48,213 nt of DNA, taken from an uncultured Acetobacteraceae bacterium (lineage in GTDB: Bacteria; Pseudomonadota; Alphaproteobacteria; Acetobacterales; Acetobacteraceae). Location: NCBI GenBank assembly GCA_937873175.1, contig CALMVT010000163.1, positions 1 to 48,213 on the forward strand, written 5' to 3'. Positions 1 to 13,203 of this stretch are shown here, in pieces. The notes under the pieces were generated by a model. The model did not search any database. It saw only the letters and a program-made list of their open reading frames with translations, and was not told the DNA's origin. The position numbers and the translations under genes were made by a program. The first letter of the stretch is position 1, and every line of letters starts with the position of its first letter.

Positions 1-198
1 GACCCCGCGGAGGCGCCGCATGCGCCGCATACGGTCACCGTATCCGACCCGGCGCCCGCCGCCATCGCCAGTGAAACGGCCCCGGCCCAGGCCGCTGAGC
101 CGCCAGGGGCCGCGCCCGCCTACACCGACCCGCGCAGCGCGCCGCCCGCATCGCCTGTCCAGCACGAGCCTGCGACCCACCCGACGCCGCACGCCTGA
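1..198 (+). CDS. tatB: C-terminal tail of TatB (partial, 5' end outside window)
   Basis: The window opens inside an open reading frame that runs in frame 1 to a TGA at 196-198 and gives 65 residues without a start. The peptide is very rich in Ala and Pro with scattered Glu and Asp, which is the usual low-complexity cytoplasmic tail of TatB. It lies 23 bp before tatC in the same direction, the position of tatB in alphaproteobacterial tat operons. TatB is the membrane-anchored partner of TatC that receives twin-arginine signal peptides. The diagnostic N-terminal helix is outside the window, so the name rests on position and composition; another operon protein with a Pro/Ala tail is possible. 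Confidence 0.65.
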   Translation, partial: DPAEAPHAPHTVTVSDPAPAAIASETAPAQAAEPPGAAPAYTDPRSAPPASPVQHEPATHPTPHA

Positions 199-221
199 GC
201 GCCACAGTCCAGGATAGCATT

Positions 222-1013
222 GTGGATACACAGCCGGCGCCCGCCGAAGACCCGATCAACGACAAGCCCATGCCGCTGCTCGACCACCTGATCGAGCTGC
301 GCACCCGGCTGCTGTGGTCGGTGGGCGCGTTCCTGATCTGCTTCGCCGTCTGCTACTACTTCAGCCGGGGCATCTACTCCTTCCTGGCGCAGCCGTTGGC
401 GGACATCCTGGTCAGCAAGACCGGGCAGAACCGCCGGCTGATCTTCACGGCGCTGTATGAGGCGTTCTTCACCTACCTGAAGGTGGCCTTCTTCGGCGCG
501 GCGTTCATCTCCTTTCCCGTGGTCGCGTCACAGGTTTGGCTGTTCGTGGCGCCGGGCCTGTATCGCAGCGAGAAGCGGGCGTTCCTGCCGTTCCTGGTCG
601 CAACGCCGGTGCTGTTCGTGGCCGGGGCGGCGCTTGCCTATTACTTCGTGTTTCCCGCCGCGTGGACGTTCTTTCTGAGCTTCGAGTCCCCCACGGGCGG
701 CGGCGGCCTGCCGGTGCAGTTGGAAGCCAAGGTGAGCGAGTACCTGGGCCTCGTCATGCGGCTGATCTTCGCGTTCGGCCTGGCGTTCCAGTTGCCGGTG
801 CTGCTGACGCTGCTCGCCAAGGTCGGTATCATCTCGTCACGCGGACTGAAAAAGTACCGGCGTTACGCCTATGTCGGCATGTTCGTGGTCGCGGCAATCA
901 TCACCCCGCCCGACGTGATCACCCAGACCGGCCTGGCCATCCCCCTGATTGCGCTTTACGAGATTTCCATCCTCACGGCCGGTTGGATCGAAACAAAGCC
1001 AGTTGATGCCTGA
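222..1013 (+). CDS. tatC: Sec-independent protein translocase TatC
   Basis: TatC is the polytopic inner-membrane core of the twin-arginine translocase and binds Tat signal peptides with TatB before TatA recruitment. The 263-residue product has the conserved N-terminal motif [14 protein letters not shown] (about residues 18-31), followed by about six hydrophobic helices. It also has the cytoplasmic-loop signature [21 protein letters not shown] (first part around residue 94) and the ending ALYEISI typical of the family. The start is GTG at 222. The stop overlaps the serS start as TGATG, so the two are probably translationally coupled. Several proteins in the window carry twin-arginine-like signals (MsrP, MlaC, the cyclophilin) and are plausible clients. 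Confidence 0.96.
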   Translation: MDTQPAPAEDPINDKPMPLLDHLIELRTRLLWSVGAFLICFAVCYYFSRGIYSFLAQPLADILVSKTGQNRRLIFTALYEAFFTYLKVAFFGAAFISFPVVASQVWLFVAPGLYRSEKRAFLPFLVATPVLFVAGAALAYYFVFPAAWTFFLSFESPTGGGGLPVQLEAKVSEYLGLVMRLIFAFGLAFQLPVLLTLLAKVGIISSRGLKKYRRYAYVGMFVVAAIITPPDVITQTGLAIPLIALYEISILTAGWIETKPVDA

Positions 1014-2287
1014 TGCATGACATCCGCGCGCTCCGCGCCGATCCCGACGCTTTCGACGCCAACATGGCCCGGCGCGGCCTGCCGGCGGTGTCGGCCAACC
1101 TGTTGTCCATCGATGCCGAGCGCCGCGCAGCGCTCGCGGCCGTGCAGGACAAGCAGGCCCGGCGCAACGCGCTTGCCAAGCAGATCGGCCAGGGCCGCCG
1201 CGCCGGCGATGCCACGGCGGCGATGGAAACCGAGGCCACGGCGCTGCGCGACGAGATGGCGGCGCTAGAAGGGCGGGCCGACGCGCTCGACAGGGCAATC
1301 CGGCGCGAGCTGGAATCGCTGCCCAACCTGCTCGACCCCGACGTGCCAGACGGCGCCGACGAGGCCGCCAACGTGGTGGTCAAGCAGGTGGGCCATTCCC
1401 CCGAGTTCGGTTTTCCCCCGCTGGAGCATTTCCAGCTCGGCGAGGCGCTGGGTTTGATGGAGTTCGAGCGCGCGGCGCGCATGTCCGGCAGCCGGTTCAC
1501 CATTCTTCGCGGCGGGCTGGCCCGGCTGGAGCGGGCACTTGGCCAATTCATGCTGGACATGCACACGACGCAGCACGGCTACACCGAAACGCAGGTGCCG
1601 CTGCTGGTGAACGACGCCGCCGCCTACGGCACCGACAAGCTGCCGAAGTTCGCCGATGACCTGTTCCGCACCACGGACGGCCGCTGGCTGATCCCCACCG
1701 CCGAGGTGCCGCTGAGCAGCCTGGTGATGGACGAGATCGTGCCGGCGGACCGTTTGCCGATGCGGGTCACGGCGTTGTCGGAATGCTTCCGCAGCGAGGC
1801 CGGCTCGGCCGGGCGCGACACCCGCGGCATGCTGCGGCAGCACCAATTCCGCAAGGTGGAACTGGTCAGCATCACGGCGCCTGACGGCAGCGACGCCGAG
1901 CACGAGCGGATGACCGCCTGCGCGGAGGCGGTGCTGGAGGCGTTGGACCTGCCGTATCGCCGGGTGCTGCTTTGTGCCGGAGATACCGGGTTTGGCGCGG
2001 CCAAGACCTATGACTTGGAGGTTTGGCTGCCGGGCCAGGGGGCGTGGCGGGAGATCAGCTCTTGCTCCAACACCCGCGCGTTCCAGGCCCGGCGCATGGG
2101 TGCCCGGGTGCGCGGCGCGGACGGCAAAGCGGCGGGGTTCCTGCACACCCTGAACGGATCGGGCGTCGCGGTCGGGCGGGCGCTGATCGCCGTCATGGAG
2201 AATGGCCAGCAGGCGGACGGTACGATCTGCGTGCCCCCGGCGCTCCTGCCCTACATGGCCGGGGTGGCGGTGCTGCACGCCGCTTAG
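1013..2287 (+). CDS. serS: Seryl-tRNA synthetase
   Basis: A class II aminoacyl-tRNA synthetase that charges tRNA-Ser, and Sec tRNA where present, with serine. The 424-residue protein has the usual size. Residues 1-110 form the antiparallel coiled-coil arm that grips the long variable arm of tRNA-Ser; this stretch is rich in Arg, Ala and Glu. The catalytic domain shows the TAEVPL serine-binding loop, motif 2 ([21 protein letters not shown]) and motif 3 near the C terminus ([10 protein letters not shown]). The [15 protein letters not shown] start matches the family N terminus. ATG overlaps the tatC stop by one base. In many alphaproteobacteria surE and pcm follow serS; here they do not. Confidence 0.97.
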   Translation: MHDIRALRADPDAFDANMARRGLPAVSANLLSIDAERRAALAAVQDKQARRNALAKQIGQGRRAGDATAAMETEATALRDEMAALEGRADALDRAIRRELESLPNLLDPDVPDGADEAANVVVKQVGHSPEFGFPPLEHFQLGEALGLMEFERAARMSGSRFTILRGGLARLERALGQFMLDMHTTQHGYTETQVPLLVNDAAAYGTDKLPKFADDLFRTTDGRWLIPTAEVPLSSLVMDEIVPADRLPMRVTALSECFRSEAGSAGRDTRGMLRQHQFRKVELVSITAPDGSDAEHERMTACAEAVLEALDLPYRRVLLCAGDTGFGAAKTYDLEVWLPGQGAWREISSCSNTRAFQARRMGARVRGADGKAAGFLHTLNGSGVAVGRALIAVMENGQQADGTICVPPALLPYMAGVAVLHAA

Positions 2288-2364
2288 CCAGGCGTCGAGG
2301 ATCAGGAGCCGGTCTTGCCTCACATCGAGCGCGCGGCGGGAGAAGTCGGACGCTTGCGGGTCAG

Positions 2365-3225
2365 TCATACCGCGTCCTCCTGCGGGCGGGCCACGCCGAG
2401 GCGACCGGCCAGGTCCTCGATGAACTGCCAGGCGACCCGGCCGGACCGGGCACCGCGCGTCACCGACCATTCGACGGCCTCCGCATGCAGCGCGTCGCGC
2501 CCGATGGGCAAGGCAAGCTGGTCAGCATACCCGTCCACCATGGCAAAAAAAGCGTCCTGGTCGCAGTTGTGGAAGCCGATCCACAGGCCGAAGCGGTCGG
2601 ACAGCGAGACCTTCTCCTCGATGGCCTCGCCCGGGTTGATCGCGGTGGAACGCTCGTTGTCGATCATGTCGCGCGGCATCAGGTGGCGGCGGTTGCTGGT
2701 GGCGTAGAACAGCACGTTGGCCGGGCGCCCCTCGATGCCGCCGTCCAGCACGGATTTCAGCGCCTTGTAGTCGGCGTCCTCCCGCTCGAACGACAGGTCG
2801 TCGCACAGGATCAAGCAGCGGCGGGGACGCCCGCGCAGCAGGTTCAGCAGGTCCGGCAGGGTGCGGATGTCCTCGCGGTGGATTTCAATGAGCGCCAGGG
2901 CGCCGGGCGCGTCCCGGTTGGCAGCGGCATGCGCGGCCTTGACCAGCGAGGACTTGCCCATGCCGCGGGCGCCCCACAGCATGGCGTTGTTGGCCGGCAA
3001 GCCGCAGGCGAAGCGCAGGGTATTATCCAGCACCTGCCGCTTCTGCCGTTCGATGCCCTGCAGAAGGCCGACATCCACCCGGGACACGCGCGGCACCGGG
3101 GCCAGGTGCGCCGGCGACGGGTGCCACACGTAGGCGTCGGCGTCCCGGAGGTCCGGCGCGGGCGGCGGCAGCGGCGCCAGCCGGTCCAGCGCGTCGGCGA
3201 TGCGGGTCAGCAGGGCTGTGTCCAA
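2365..3225 (-). CDS. DUF815 family AAA+-type ATPase
   Basis: This belongs to the DUF815 family of P-loop ATPases, commonly found near tat/serS/yajC in alphaproteobacteria; its cellular role is not established. Visible motifs are a Walker A GARGMGKSS, a Walker B LILCDDLSFE, and the downstream family stretch NVLFYATSNRRHLMPRDM, with the sensor-like Asn of an AAA+ fold. I chose the TTG at 3225 because AGGAG lies five bases before it (complement of 3231-3235) and because translation from the upstream ATG at 3258 would lack a ribosome site and add only a Pro-rich leader. It is divergent from yajC. Its stop overlaps an ATG of a frame that then runs antisense to serS. Confidence 0.85.
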   Translation of the reverse strand: MDTALLTRIADALDRLAPLPPPAPDLRDADAYVWHPSPAHLAPVPRVSRVDVGLLQGIERQKRQVLDNTLRFACGLPANNAMLWGARGMGKSSLVKAAHAAANRDAPGALALIEIHREDIRTLPDLLNLLRGRPRRCLILCDDLSFEREDADYKALKSVLDGGIEGRPANVLFYATSNRRHLMPRDMIDNERSTAINPGEAIEEKVSLSDRFGLWIGFHNCDQDAFFAMVDGYADQLALPIGRDALHAEAVEWSVTRGARSGRVAWQFIEDLAGRLGVARPQEDAV

Positions 3226-3320
3226 CGGAACTCCTGGGGGCGATGCCGGGCAGGTCATGGCTTGACGGGGCGGGGCCTCAAACTATGGTCCCGGCGCAAC
3301 CACGGCAACCCAGGACCACC

Positions 3321-3656
3321 ATGCTGATCTCCCCCGCCTATGCCCAAGACGCCGTCGGCGTGACGAGCGCCGTGCTGAACTACCTGCCGATCATCCTGAT
3401 CTTCGGCGTGTTCTACTTCCTGCTGATCCGGCCGCAACAGACGCGGGCCAAGGAGATGAAGGCGATGCTCGCCGCGCTCCGCCGGGGCGACCGCGTGGTG
3501 ACGGCGGGCGGCATCCTCGGCACGGTGCAGCGGGTCAAGGAGGGCAGCAACGAGATCGAGGTCGATATCGCCCCGAACGTCCGCGTGACCGTGGTGCGCG
3601 ACACCATCACCACGGTGCTGAAGCCAGTGGCAGCGAACGACGCGAAGCCCGGCTGA
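3321..3656 (+). CDS. yajC: Preprotein translocase subunit YajC
   Basis: YajC is a small single-span inner-membrane protein that associates with SecDF in the Sec holotranslocon. The 111-residue product starts MLISPAYAQDA, has one strong transmembrane helix (YLPIILIFGVFYFLLIRP, about residues 20-38), then the family motif RPQQTRAKEMKAML and the conserved RGDRVVTAGGI. The ATG at 3321 is preceded by AGGA at about 3312; in-frame earlier starts lack this and extend into non-conserved sequence. In related genomes secD and secF follow directly. Here a terminator-like hairpin and the convergent sodB follow, so yajC seems to be transcribed alone. Confidence 0.93.
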   Translation: MLISPAYAQDAVGVTSAVLNYLPIILIFGVFYFLLIRPQQTRAKEMKAMLAALRRGDRVVTAGGILGTVQRVKEGSNEIEVDIAPNVRVTVVRDTITTVLKPVAANDAKPG

Positions 3657-3660
3657 ACGC

Positions 3661-3691
3661 GCTCCCTCCCCCCGCGTGGGGTGGAGGGAGC
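3661..3691. terminator. Bidirectional terminator-like hairpin between yajC and sodB
   Basis: Arms 3661-3669 and 3683-3691 are perfectly complementary (GCTCCCTCC/GGAGGGAGC). Three more G-C pairs lie inside a C/T mismatch, with a five-base loop around 3674-3678. The element sits in the 41-bp gap between two convergent genes, which is the position of a shared terminator. There is no T-run on either side, so this is a stem-only candidate. Confidence 0.6.
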
Positions 3692-3697
3692 CCGGGG

Positions 3698-4300
3698 TCA
3701 GCCCATCTGGCTCGCGGCGAACTCGTAGTTAGCCAGCTTGTCCAGCCAGTTCGTCACGTAGTCCGGGCGGCGGTTGCGGAAGTCCAGGTAGTAGCTGTGC
3801 TCCCACACGTCGCAGCCGAGCAAAGCCTTGCCCTCGCCGGTCGCCAGCGGGTTGGAGCCGTTCGGCGTCTTGGTGACCTTGAGCTTGCCGTCCGTGCCCA
3901 GCACCAGCCAAGCCCAACCAGAGCCGAACTGGCCCACGGCGGCGGCCTTGAACGCATCCTTGAACGCTTGGACGCTGCCGAAGTCGCCGGTGATCTTGGA
4001 TTCCAGGGTGCCGGGGATGCCGCCGCCCTGCGGCGACATGTTCTGCCAAAACAGGATGTGGTTCCAATGCTGCCCGGCGTTGTTGAACACCGGCGCCATG
4101 TCGGCCTTGCCGTGGCTGGTCTGGATAATCTCTTCCAGCGACTTGCCGGCGAGCGACGGGTCCTTCTCGACGAAGCCGTTCAGTGCCGTGACGTAAGCCT
4201 GATGGTGCTTGTCGTGGTGCAGCTCCATCGTCTCCTGGCACATGCCGCGCTCGGTGAGCGCGCTGTGCGGGTAGGGGAGGGGGGGAAGTTCGAATGCCAT
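3698..4300 (-). CDS. sodB: Superoxide dismutase, Fe/Mn family
   Basis: Converts superoxide to oxygen and hydrogen peroxide. The 200-residue cytosolic protein has the four metal ligands of the family: His28 in ELHHDKHHQAYV, His81 in HWNHILFW, and the Asp and His of CDVWEHSYYLDFRNRR. It also has the conserved GSGWAWLV block. The AGQHWNHILFW context and GSGWAWLVL resemble the iron form, but metal use cannot be settled by eye. The ATG at 4300 has an excellent AGGAGG site (complement of 4309-4314). The gene is divergent from the NDUFAF6-like gene and convergent with yajC, and lies where secD-secF are normally found in this order of genes. Confidence 0.95.
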   Translation of the reverse strand: MAFELPPLPYPHSALTERGMCQETMELHHDKHHQAYVTALNGFVEKDPSLAGKSLEEIIQTSHGKADMAPVFNNAGQHWNHILFWQNMSPQGGGIPGTLESKITGDFGSVQAFKDAFKAAAVGQFGSGWAWLVLGTDGKLKVTKTPNGSNPLATGEGKALLGCDVWEHSYYLDFRNRRPDYVTNWLDKLANYEFAASQMG

Positions 4301-4410
4301 GGGTCGGTCCTCCTGGTGACGCGGCGCAGATTGGTCGCGCGGCGGCCAGGGCGTCAAGGTTGGGGGCGTCAAGGTTGCGCGGCGCGGCGGTTGGGGCCAC
4401 GTCCGCGGCC

Positions 4411-5202
4411 ATGCCGCCCGAACCCTTGTCCCCTTGCGCCGCCCTCGTCCGCCGCCACGATCCCGACCGCTTCCTCACCGCCCTGTTCGCCCCGCCCGCG
4501 GGGCGGGACACGCTGTTCGTGCTGTATGCAGCGAACCACGAATTGGCCCGGGCGCGGGAGGTCGTCTCCAACCCGATGGCGGCCCTGATCCGCCTGCAAT
4601 GGTGGCGGGAGGTGGCGGAGGGCGCTCGGCGGCGTCACGAAGTCGCCGGGCCGCTCGGCGACGCGCTGGACGCGGGTCGGCTGCAGGCGGCGGACCTGCT
4701 GGCGATGATCGACGGACGGGAAGCCGAGGTCGAGCCGATCGAGACCGAGGCCGCGTTCCGCGACTATCTGCGGGCAACCGCGGGCGGCGTGGCGGTGGCT
4801 GCGGGACGCGCGCTCGGCGCCGATGGCCCGGCGCTCGATGCGTTGCGCGACCTGGGCGCCGCCTACGGCGCGGCGGGGGTCCTGCGCAGCGCTCCGGTTC
4901 TGGCCCGGCAGTCTCGCTGCGTGCTGCCGGAGGATCTGCTGGCGCGGCACGGCCTCCGTCCCGAGGACGTCATCGCCGACCCGGACCGCGCCGGTTTGGC
5001 AGGGGTGCGGGCGCACATCGCCGAGATGGCATCCGAATGGCTGGACGCTGGGCGGGCGTGCCTCTTGCCAAAACAGGCCATCGCCGCGGCGCTGCCGGCC
5101 GTGCTCGCCGGGCGGGACTTGGCGCGCCCCCCCCGCCACGCGGCACGCGGCTTGGCCGACCGCCTGGCGGTAACGGTTGCCGCCGTGCGTGGCCGGGTTT
5201 GA
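4411..5202 (+). CDS. Squalene/phytoene synthase-fold protein, NDUFAF6-like
   Basis: The fold of trans-isoprenyl diphosphate synthases is visible: RDTLFVLYAANHELARAREVV followed by LIRLQWWREV, then a middle AAYGAAGVLRSAPVLARQSR and LPEDLLARHGL. The two Asp-rich DxxxD metal motifs needed to bind prenyl diphosphates are absent from the expected places. The protein therefore looks like the NDUFAF6 branch, whose mitochondrial member is a respiratory complex I assembly factor, rather than an HpnC/HpnD/CrtB enzyme. I start at ATG 4411 (263 residues, MPPEPLSPCAAL), where similarity to the fold begins; an earlier in-frame ATG at 4294 would overlap sodB. The gene normally follows secDF in alphaproteobacteria. 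Function in bacteria is inference. Confidence 0.8.
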   Translation: MPPEPLSPCAALVRRHDPDRFLTALFAPPAGRDTLFVLYAANHELARAREVVSNPMAALIRLQWWREVAEGARRRHEVAGPLGDALDAGRLQAADLLAMIDGREAEVEPIETEAAFRDYLRATAGGVAVAAGRALGADGPALDALRDLGAAYGAAGVLRSAPVLARQSRCVLPEDLLARHGLRPEDVIADPDRAGLAGVRAHIAEMASEWLDAGRACLLPKQAIAAALPAVLAGRDLARPPRHAARGLADRLAVTVAAVRGRV

Positions 5203-5217
5203 CGGCTCGCGCGGCGC

Positions 5218-5550
5218 TTATTCCTCCGGCTCGGTGGTGAACAGCAGCGGGTAGCCCTTGGCCCGTCCCGCGTCCGTCGCATTGGTCGCCTTGGCCTCGG
5301 CGATTTCCTTGGTGTAAACGGACACGACGCAGGCGCCGCGCCGGTGCGCGGTGATCATCACCCGCTTCGCCTGGTCATCGCTGACGCGGAACTCCGCCTT
5401 CAGCACCCTTACGACGAACTCGCGGGGGGTGAAGTCGTCGTTGACCAGAATGACCTTGTGCAGCTTGGGCCGCTCGACTTTGACTTCGATCTTGGTCTTC
5501 GGAGTGGTGACGGTTTCATTCATCGGAGAAGCTGTTCCAGATGGCGGCAT
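5218..5550 (-). CDS. clpS: ATP-dependent Clp protease adapter ClpS
   Basis: ClpS binds the N-domain of ClpA and delivers N-end-rule substrates to ClpAP. The 110-residue protein has a disordered polar N-terminus, then KLHKVILVNDDFTPREFVV, the family signature with the N-degron pocket Asn-Asp-Asp. This is followed by the AHRRGACVVSVYTKEIAEAKA helix that contacts ClpA. ATG 5550 has AAGG six bases upstream. ATG 5523 (MNETV) is an alternative without a clear ribosome site. No clpA lies next to it in the window; the neighbour on the right is uvrA in the same orientation. It is convergent with the NDUFAF6-like gene. Confidence 0.95.
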   Translation of the reverse strand: MPPSGTASPMNETVTTPKTKIEVKVERPKLHKVILVNDDFTPREFVVRVLKAEFRVSDDQAKRVMITAHRRGACVVSVYTKEIAEAKATNATDAGRAKGYPLLFTTEPEE

Positions 5551-5658
5551 GACCTTGCTGGCGCGTTTTACCGCATCGCCCGGCTTCCGTCACGTCCTGG
5601 CGCCGTCACGCCCGGACCAAGGCCAGGACGACCTCAACCGCGACCTAAACCGCCGCAC

Positions 5659-8514
<2,856 letters not shown>

Positions 8515-8529
8515 GCGCTGCATCCTAGC

Positions 8530-8544
8530 GTTCTAGTACTGTTC
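8530..8544. promoter_or_regulatory. LexA (SOS) box, alphaproteobacterial type
   Basis: GTTC at 8530-8533 and GTTC at 8541-8544 are separated by exactly seven bases, the direct-repeat operator GTTC-N7-GTTC recognised by alphaproteobacterial LexA. It lies in the uvrA-ssb divergent region, 16 bp before the uvrA start and 111 bp before ssb, and both genes are classic SOS members. Binding is inferred from the motif, not shown. Confidence 0.85.
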
Positions 8545-8655
8545 ACCCCATATGACAGCATGGGACGGCGTTGAAAACCCTGCCCTGGCTCGCCCCGGGA
8601 ACAGGGAGTATAACGCCGAACCGGTGCGAGTCCGGATGGTGGAAGGTGACGAGAT

Positions 8656-9147
8656 ATGGCGGGCAGCGTCAACAAGGTGATCCTGATCGGCAACCTGGGC
8701 AAGGACCCGGAGGTACGCAGCTTCCAGAATGGCGGCAAGGTGGTCAACTTCACCCTGGCCACCAGCGAAAGCTGGAGCGACCGCGGCTCGGGCGAGCGCA
8801 AGGAAAAGACCGAGTGGCACAACGTCGTCATCAAGAACGAGAAGCTGGGCGAGATCGCCGAAAAGTACCTGAAAAAGGGCAGCAAGGTTTATCTTGAAGG
8901 CCGGGTCGAGACGCGGAAATGGCAGGACCAGTCCGGCCAGGACAAGTACACGACCGAAATCGTCATCCCGGCGTTCCGCGGCGAGCTGACCATGCTGAGC
9001 GGCCGGGGCGAGGAGGGCGGCATGGGCGGCGGCGGCTACCAGCCGCGCGAGCGCGCGCCCGCGTCCGAGCGGTCCGGCGGAGGTGGCGGCAGCCCGTCCT
9101 GGGAACCCAGCAAGGGTGGCGACCTTGACGACGAGATCCCCTTCTAA
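8656..9147 (+). CDS. ssb: Single-stranded DNA-binding protein SSB
   Basis: SSB coats single-stranded DNA in replication, repair and recombination. The 163-residue protein has the OB-fold start ([20 protein letters not shown]), the conserved TEWHNVV strand and [17 protein letters not shown] Gly/Arg-rich linker (about residues 120-150) precedes the acidic tip DLDDEIPF, which binds partner enzymes. The ribosome site is GGAAGGTGA before ATG 8656. It is divergent from uvrA with a shared LexA box, so DNA-damage induction is likely. gyrA follows after a short gap. Confidence 0.97.
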   Translation: MAGSVNKVILIGNLGKDPEVRSFQNGGKVVNFTLATSESWSDRGSGERKEKTEWHNVVIKNEKLGEIAEKYLKKGSKVYLEGRVETRKWQDQSGQDKYTTEIVIPAFRGELTMLSGRGEEGGMGGGGYQPRERAPASERSGGGGGSPSWEPSKGGDLDDEIPF

Positions 9148-9178
9148 CCCATCCCGGTAATCCCAGCGAAAGCGTTCC

Positions 9179-11918
<2,740 letters not shown>

Positions 11919-11926
<8 letters not shown>

Positions 11927-12458
11927 GCCGCGCCCCGATCCGGCGGTTAACGCCCTGGTGCAACACGTCGGCCTGTATCCCGGCACGTTTGACCCGGTGA
12001 CCAACGGCCACACCGACATCATCGCCCGCGCCGCCCGGGTGGTGCATCGCCTGGTGATCGGGGTCGCGGAGAACGCCGGCAAGTCTCCGCTGTTCCCGTT
12101 GGAGGAGCGCGTCGAACTGGTGCGCGCCGAAACCGACGCCATCGCCGCGCGCACCGGCACCGAGATCGAGGTGGTGAGCTTTGACTGCCTCTTGATCGAC
12201 CTGGCCCACCGCGTCAACGCGGGCGTGATCGTGCGGGGGCTGCGTGCCGTGTCGGATTTCGATTATGAGTTCCAGATGGCCGGGATGAACTACCGCCTGG
12301 ATCACCAGGTGGAAACGGTGTTCCTGATGGCGAGCGAGCGGCACCAGTTCATCTCGTCCCGCTTCGTCAAGGAAATCGCCCGGCTCGGCGGCGACGTGTC
12401 CAGTTTCGTGCCGAGCCTGACGCTGGAACGGACGCTGGCGCGGGTGCGCCCGGTTTGA
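11919..12458 (+). CDS. coaD: Phosphopantetheine adenylyltransferase (PPAT)
   Basis: CoaD transfers AMP from ATP to 4'-phosphopantetheine, the penultimate step of coenzyme A synthesis. The product is 179 residues with the nucleotidyltransferase motif [16 protein letters not shown] (the TNGH variant of HxGH), [20 protein letters not shown] and the [10 protein letters not shown] motif. ATG 11919 overlaps the gyrA stop by 8 bp and has a strong AGGAGGCGGA site upstream inside gyrA. The N terminus has a short Pro-rich extension before the enzyme fold. Co-transcription with gyrA is likely. Confidence 0.96.
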
Positions 12459-12505
12459 CCGGTCCAGGCTGACCTAGGTGAATTTGGTTATCAACGGAGA
12501 ATGCC

Positions 12506-13078
12506 ATGAGCCTCGGCCTGCGCCGCCGGCACTTGCTTGCAACAATCGCGATGGGAACATTGATGTCTGAACAAGCCTCGGCCCAGCAACCGGCCGCTGA
12601 TCCCCAGAACACGCTGTACATGGACCTGAAGGACGGCCGGGTGGTCATTCGCCTGCGCCGGGACCTGGCGCCCAAGCACGTCGAGCGGGTCAAGGCCCTG
12701 GCGCGCAAAGGGTTTTATGACGGCACGGTGTTCCATCGCGTGATCGAAGGCTTCATGGCCCAAGGCGGCGACCCGACCGGCACCGGCACCGGCGGCAGCG
12801 ACATGGGCAACGTGTCGGCCGAGTTCAGCCGCGACGCGCATTTCCTGCGCGGCACCGTCGGCGCGGCCCGGACCGGCGACCCTAACAGCGCGAACAGCCA
12901 ATTCTACATCATGTTTGCCCCGGCACCACATTTGGACGGCCAGTACACGATCTGGGGCCAGGTCGTGCAGGGTATGGAGTTCGTGGACAAGATCAAGCGC
13001 GGCAGCGGCGGGGGTGGTCAAGTGTCCAACCCGGACAAGATCATCCGCATGCAGGTGGCGGCCGACGCCAAGTCGTAA
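12506..13078 (+). CDS. Exported cyclophilin-type peptidyl-prolyl isomerase
   Basis: A cyclophilin that catalyses cis-trans isomerisation of prolyl bonds in folding proteins. The 190-residue protein begins with an Arg-rich signal (RRRHLLATIAMGTL), cleavable around ASA-QQ near residue 27, and so acts in the periplasm. The twin arginines suggest Tat, but the motif is imperfect. The catalytic domain shows GTVFHRVIEGFMAQGGDPTGTG, the active-site Arg in FHRV, SANSQFYIMFAPAPHLDGQYT and WGQVVQGMEFVDKI. The start is ATG 12506, with GGAGAA just upstream. It follows coaD by 47 bp and ends at tandem TAA/TAG codons before a strong hairpin. Confidence 0.93.
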   Translation: MSLGLRRRHLLATIAMGTLMSEQASAQQPAADPQNTLYMDLKDGRVVIRLRRDLAPKHVERVKALARKGFYDGTVFHRVIEGFMAQGGDPTGTGTGGSDMGNVSAEFSRDAHFLRGTVGAARTGDPNSANSQFYIMFAPAPHLDGQYTIWGQVVQGMEFVDKIKRGSGGGGQVSNPDKIIRMQVAADAKS

Positions 13079-13086
13079 TAGGAATG

Positions 13087-13114
13087 CGCCGCGGCCCGGT
13101 CGCGGGCCGCGGCG
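13087..13114. terminator. GC-rich hairpin between the cyclophilin gene and tRNA-Lys
   Basis: A perfect 12-bp stem (13087-13098 with 13103-13114) encloses the tetraloop GTCG. It starts nine bases after the cyclophilin stop and ends eight bases before the tRNA, so it fits a terminator or a processing barrier before the tRNA. No U-tract follows, so Rho-independent activity is uncertain. Confidence 0.5.
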
Positions 13115-13121
13115 GTGGCAT

Positions 13122-13197
13122 GGGCCTGTAGCTCAGTTGGTAGAGCACGGGACTTTTAATCTTGTGGTCGTGGGTTCGAGTCCCACCGGGCCCACCA
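13122..13197 (+). tRNA. tRNA-Lys (anticodon TTT)
   Basis: The cloverleaf folds fully: acceptor GGGCCTG pairs with CGGGCCC, the D arm holds GCTCAGTTGGTAGAGC, the anticodon loop is CTTTTAA with anticodon TTT, and the T arm is GTGGG-TTCGAGT-CCCAC. Discriminator A is followed by an encoded CCA at 13195-13197. TTT reads AAA and AAG lysine codons. Confidence 0.96.
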
Positions 13198-13203
13198 TCC
13201 CAT

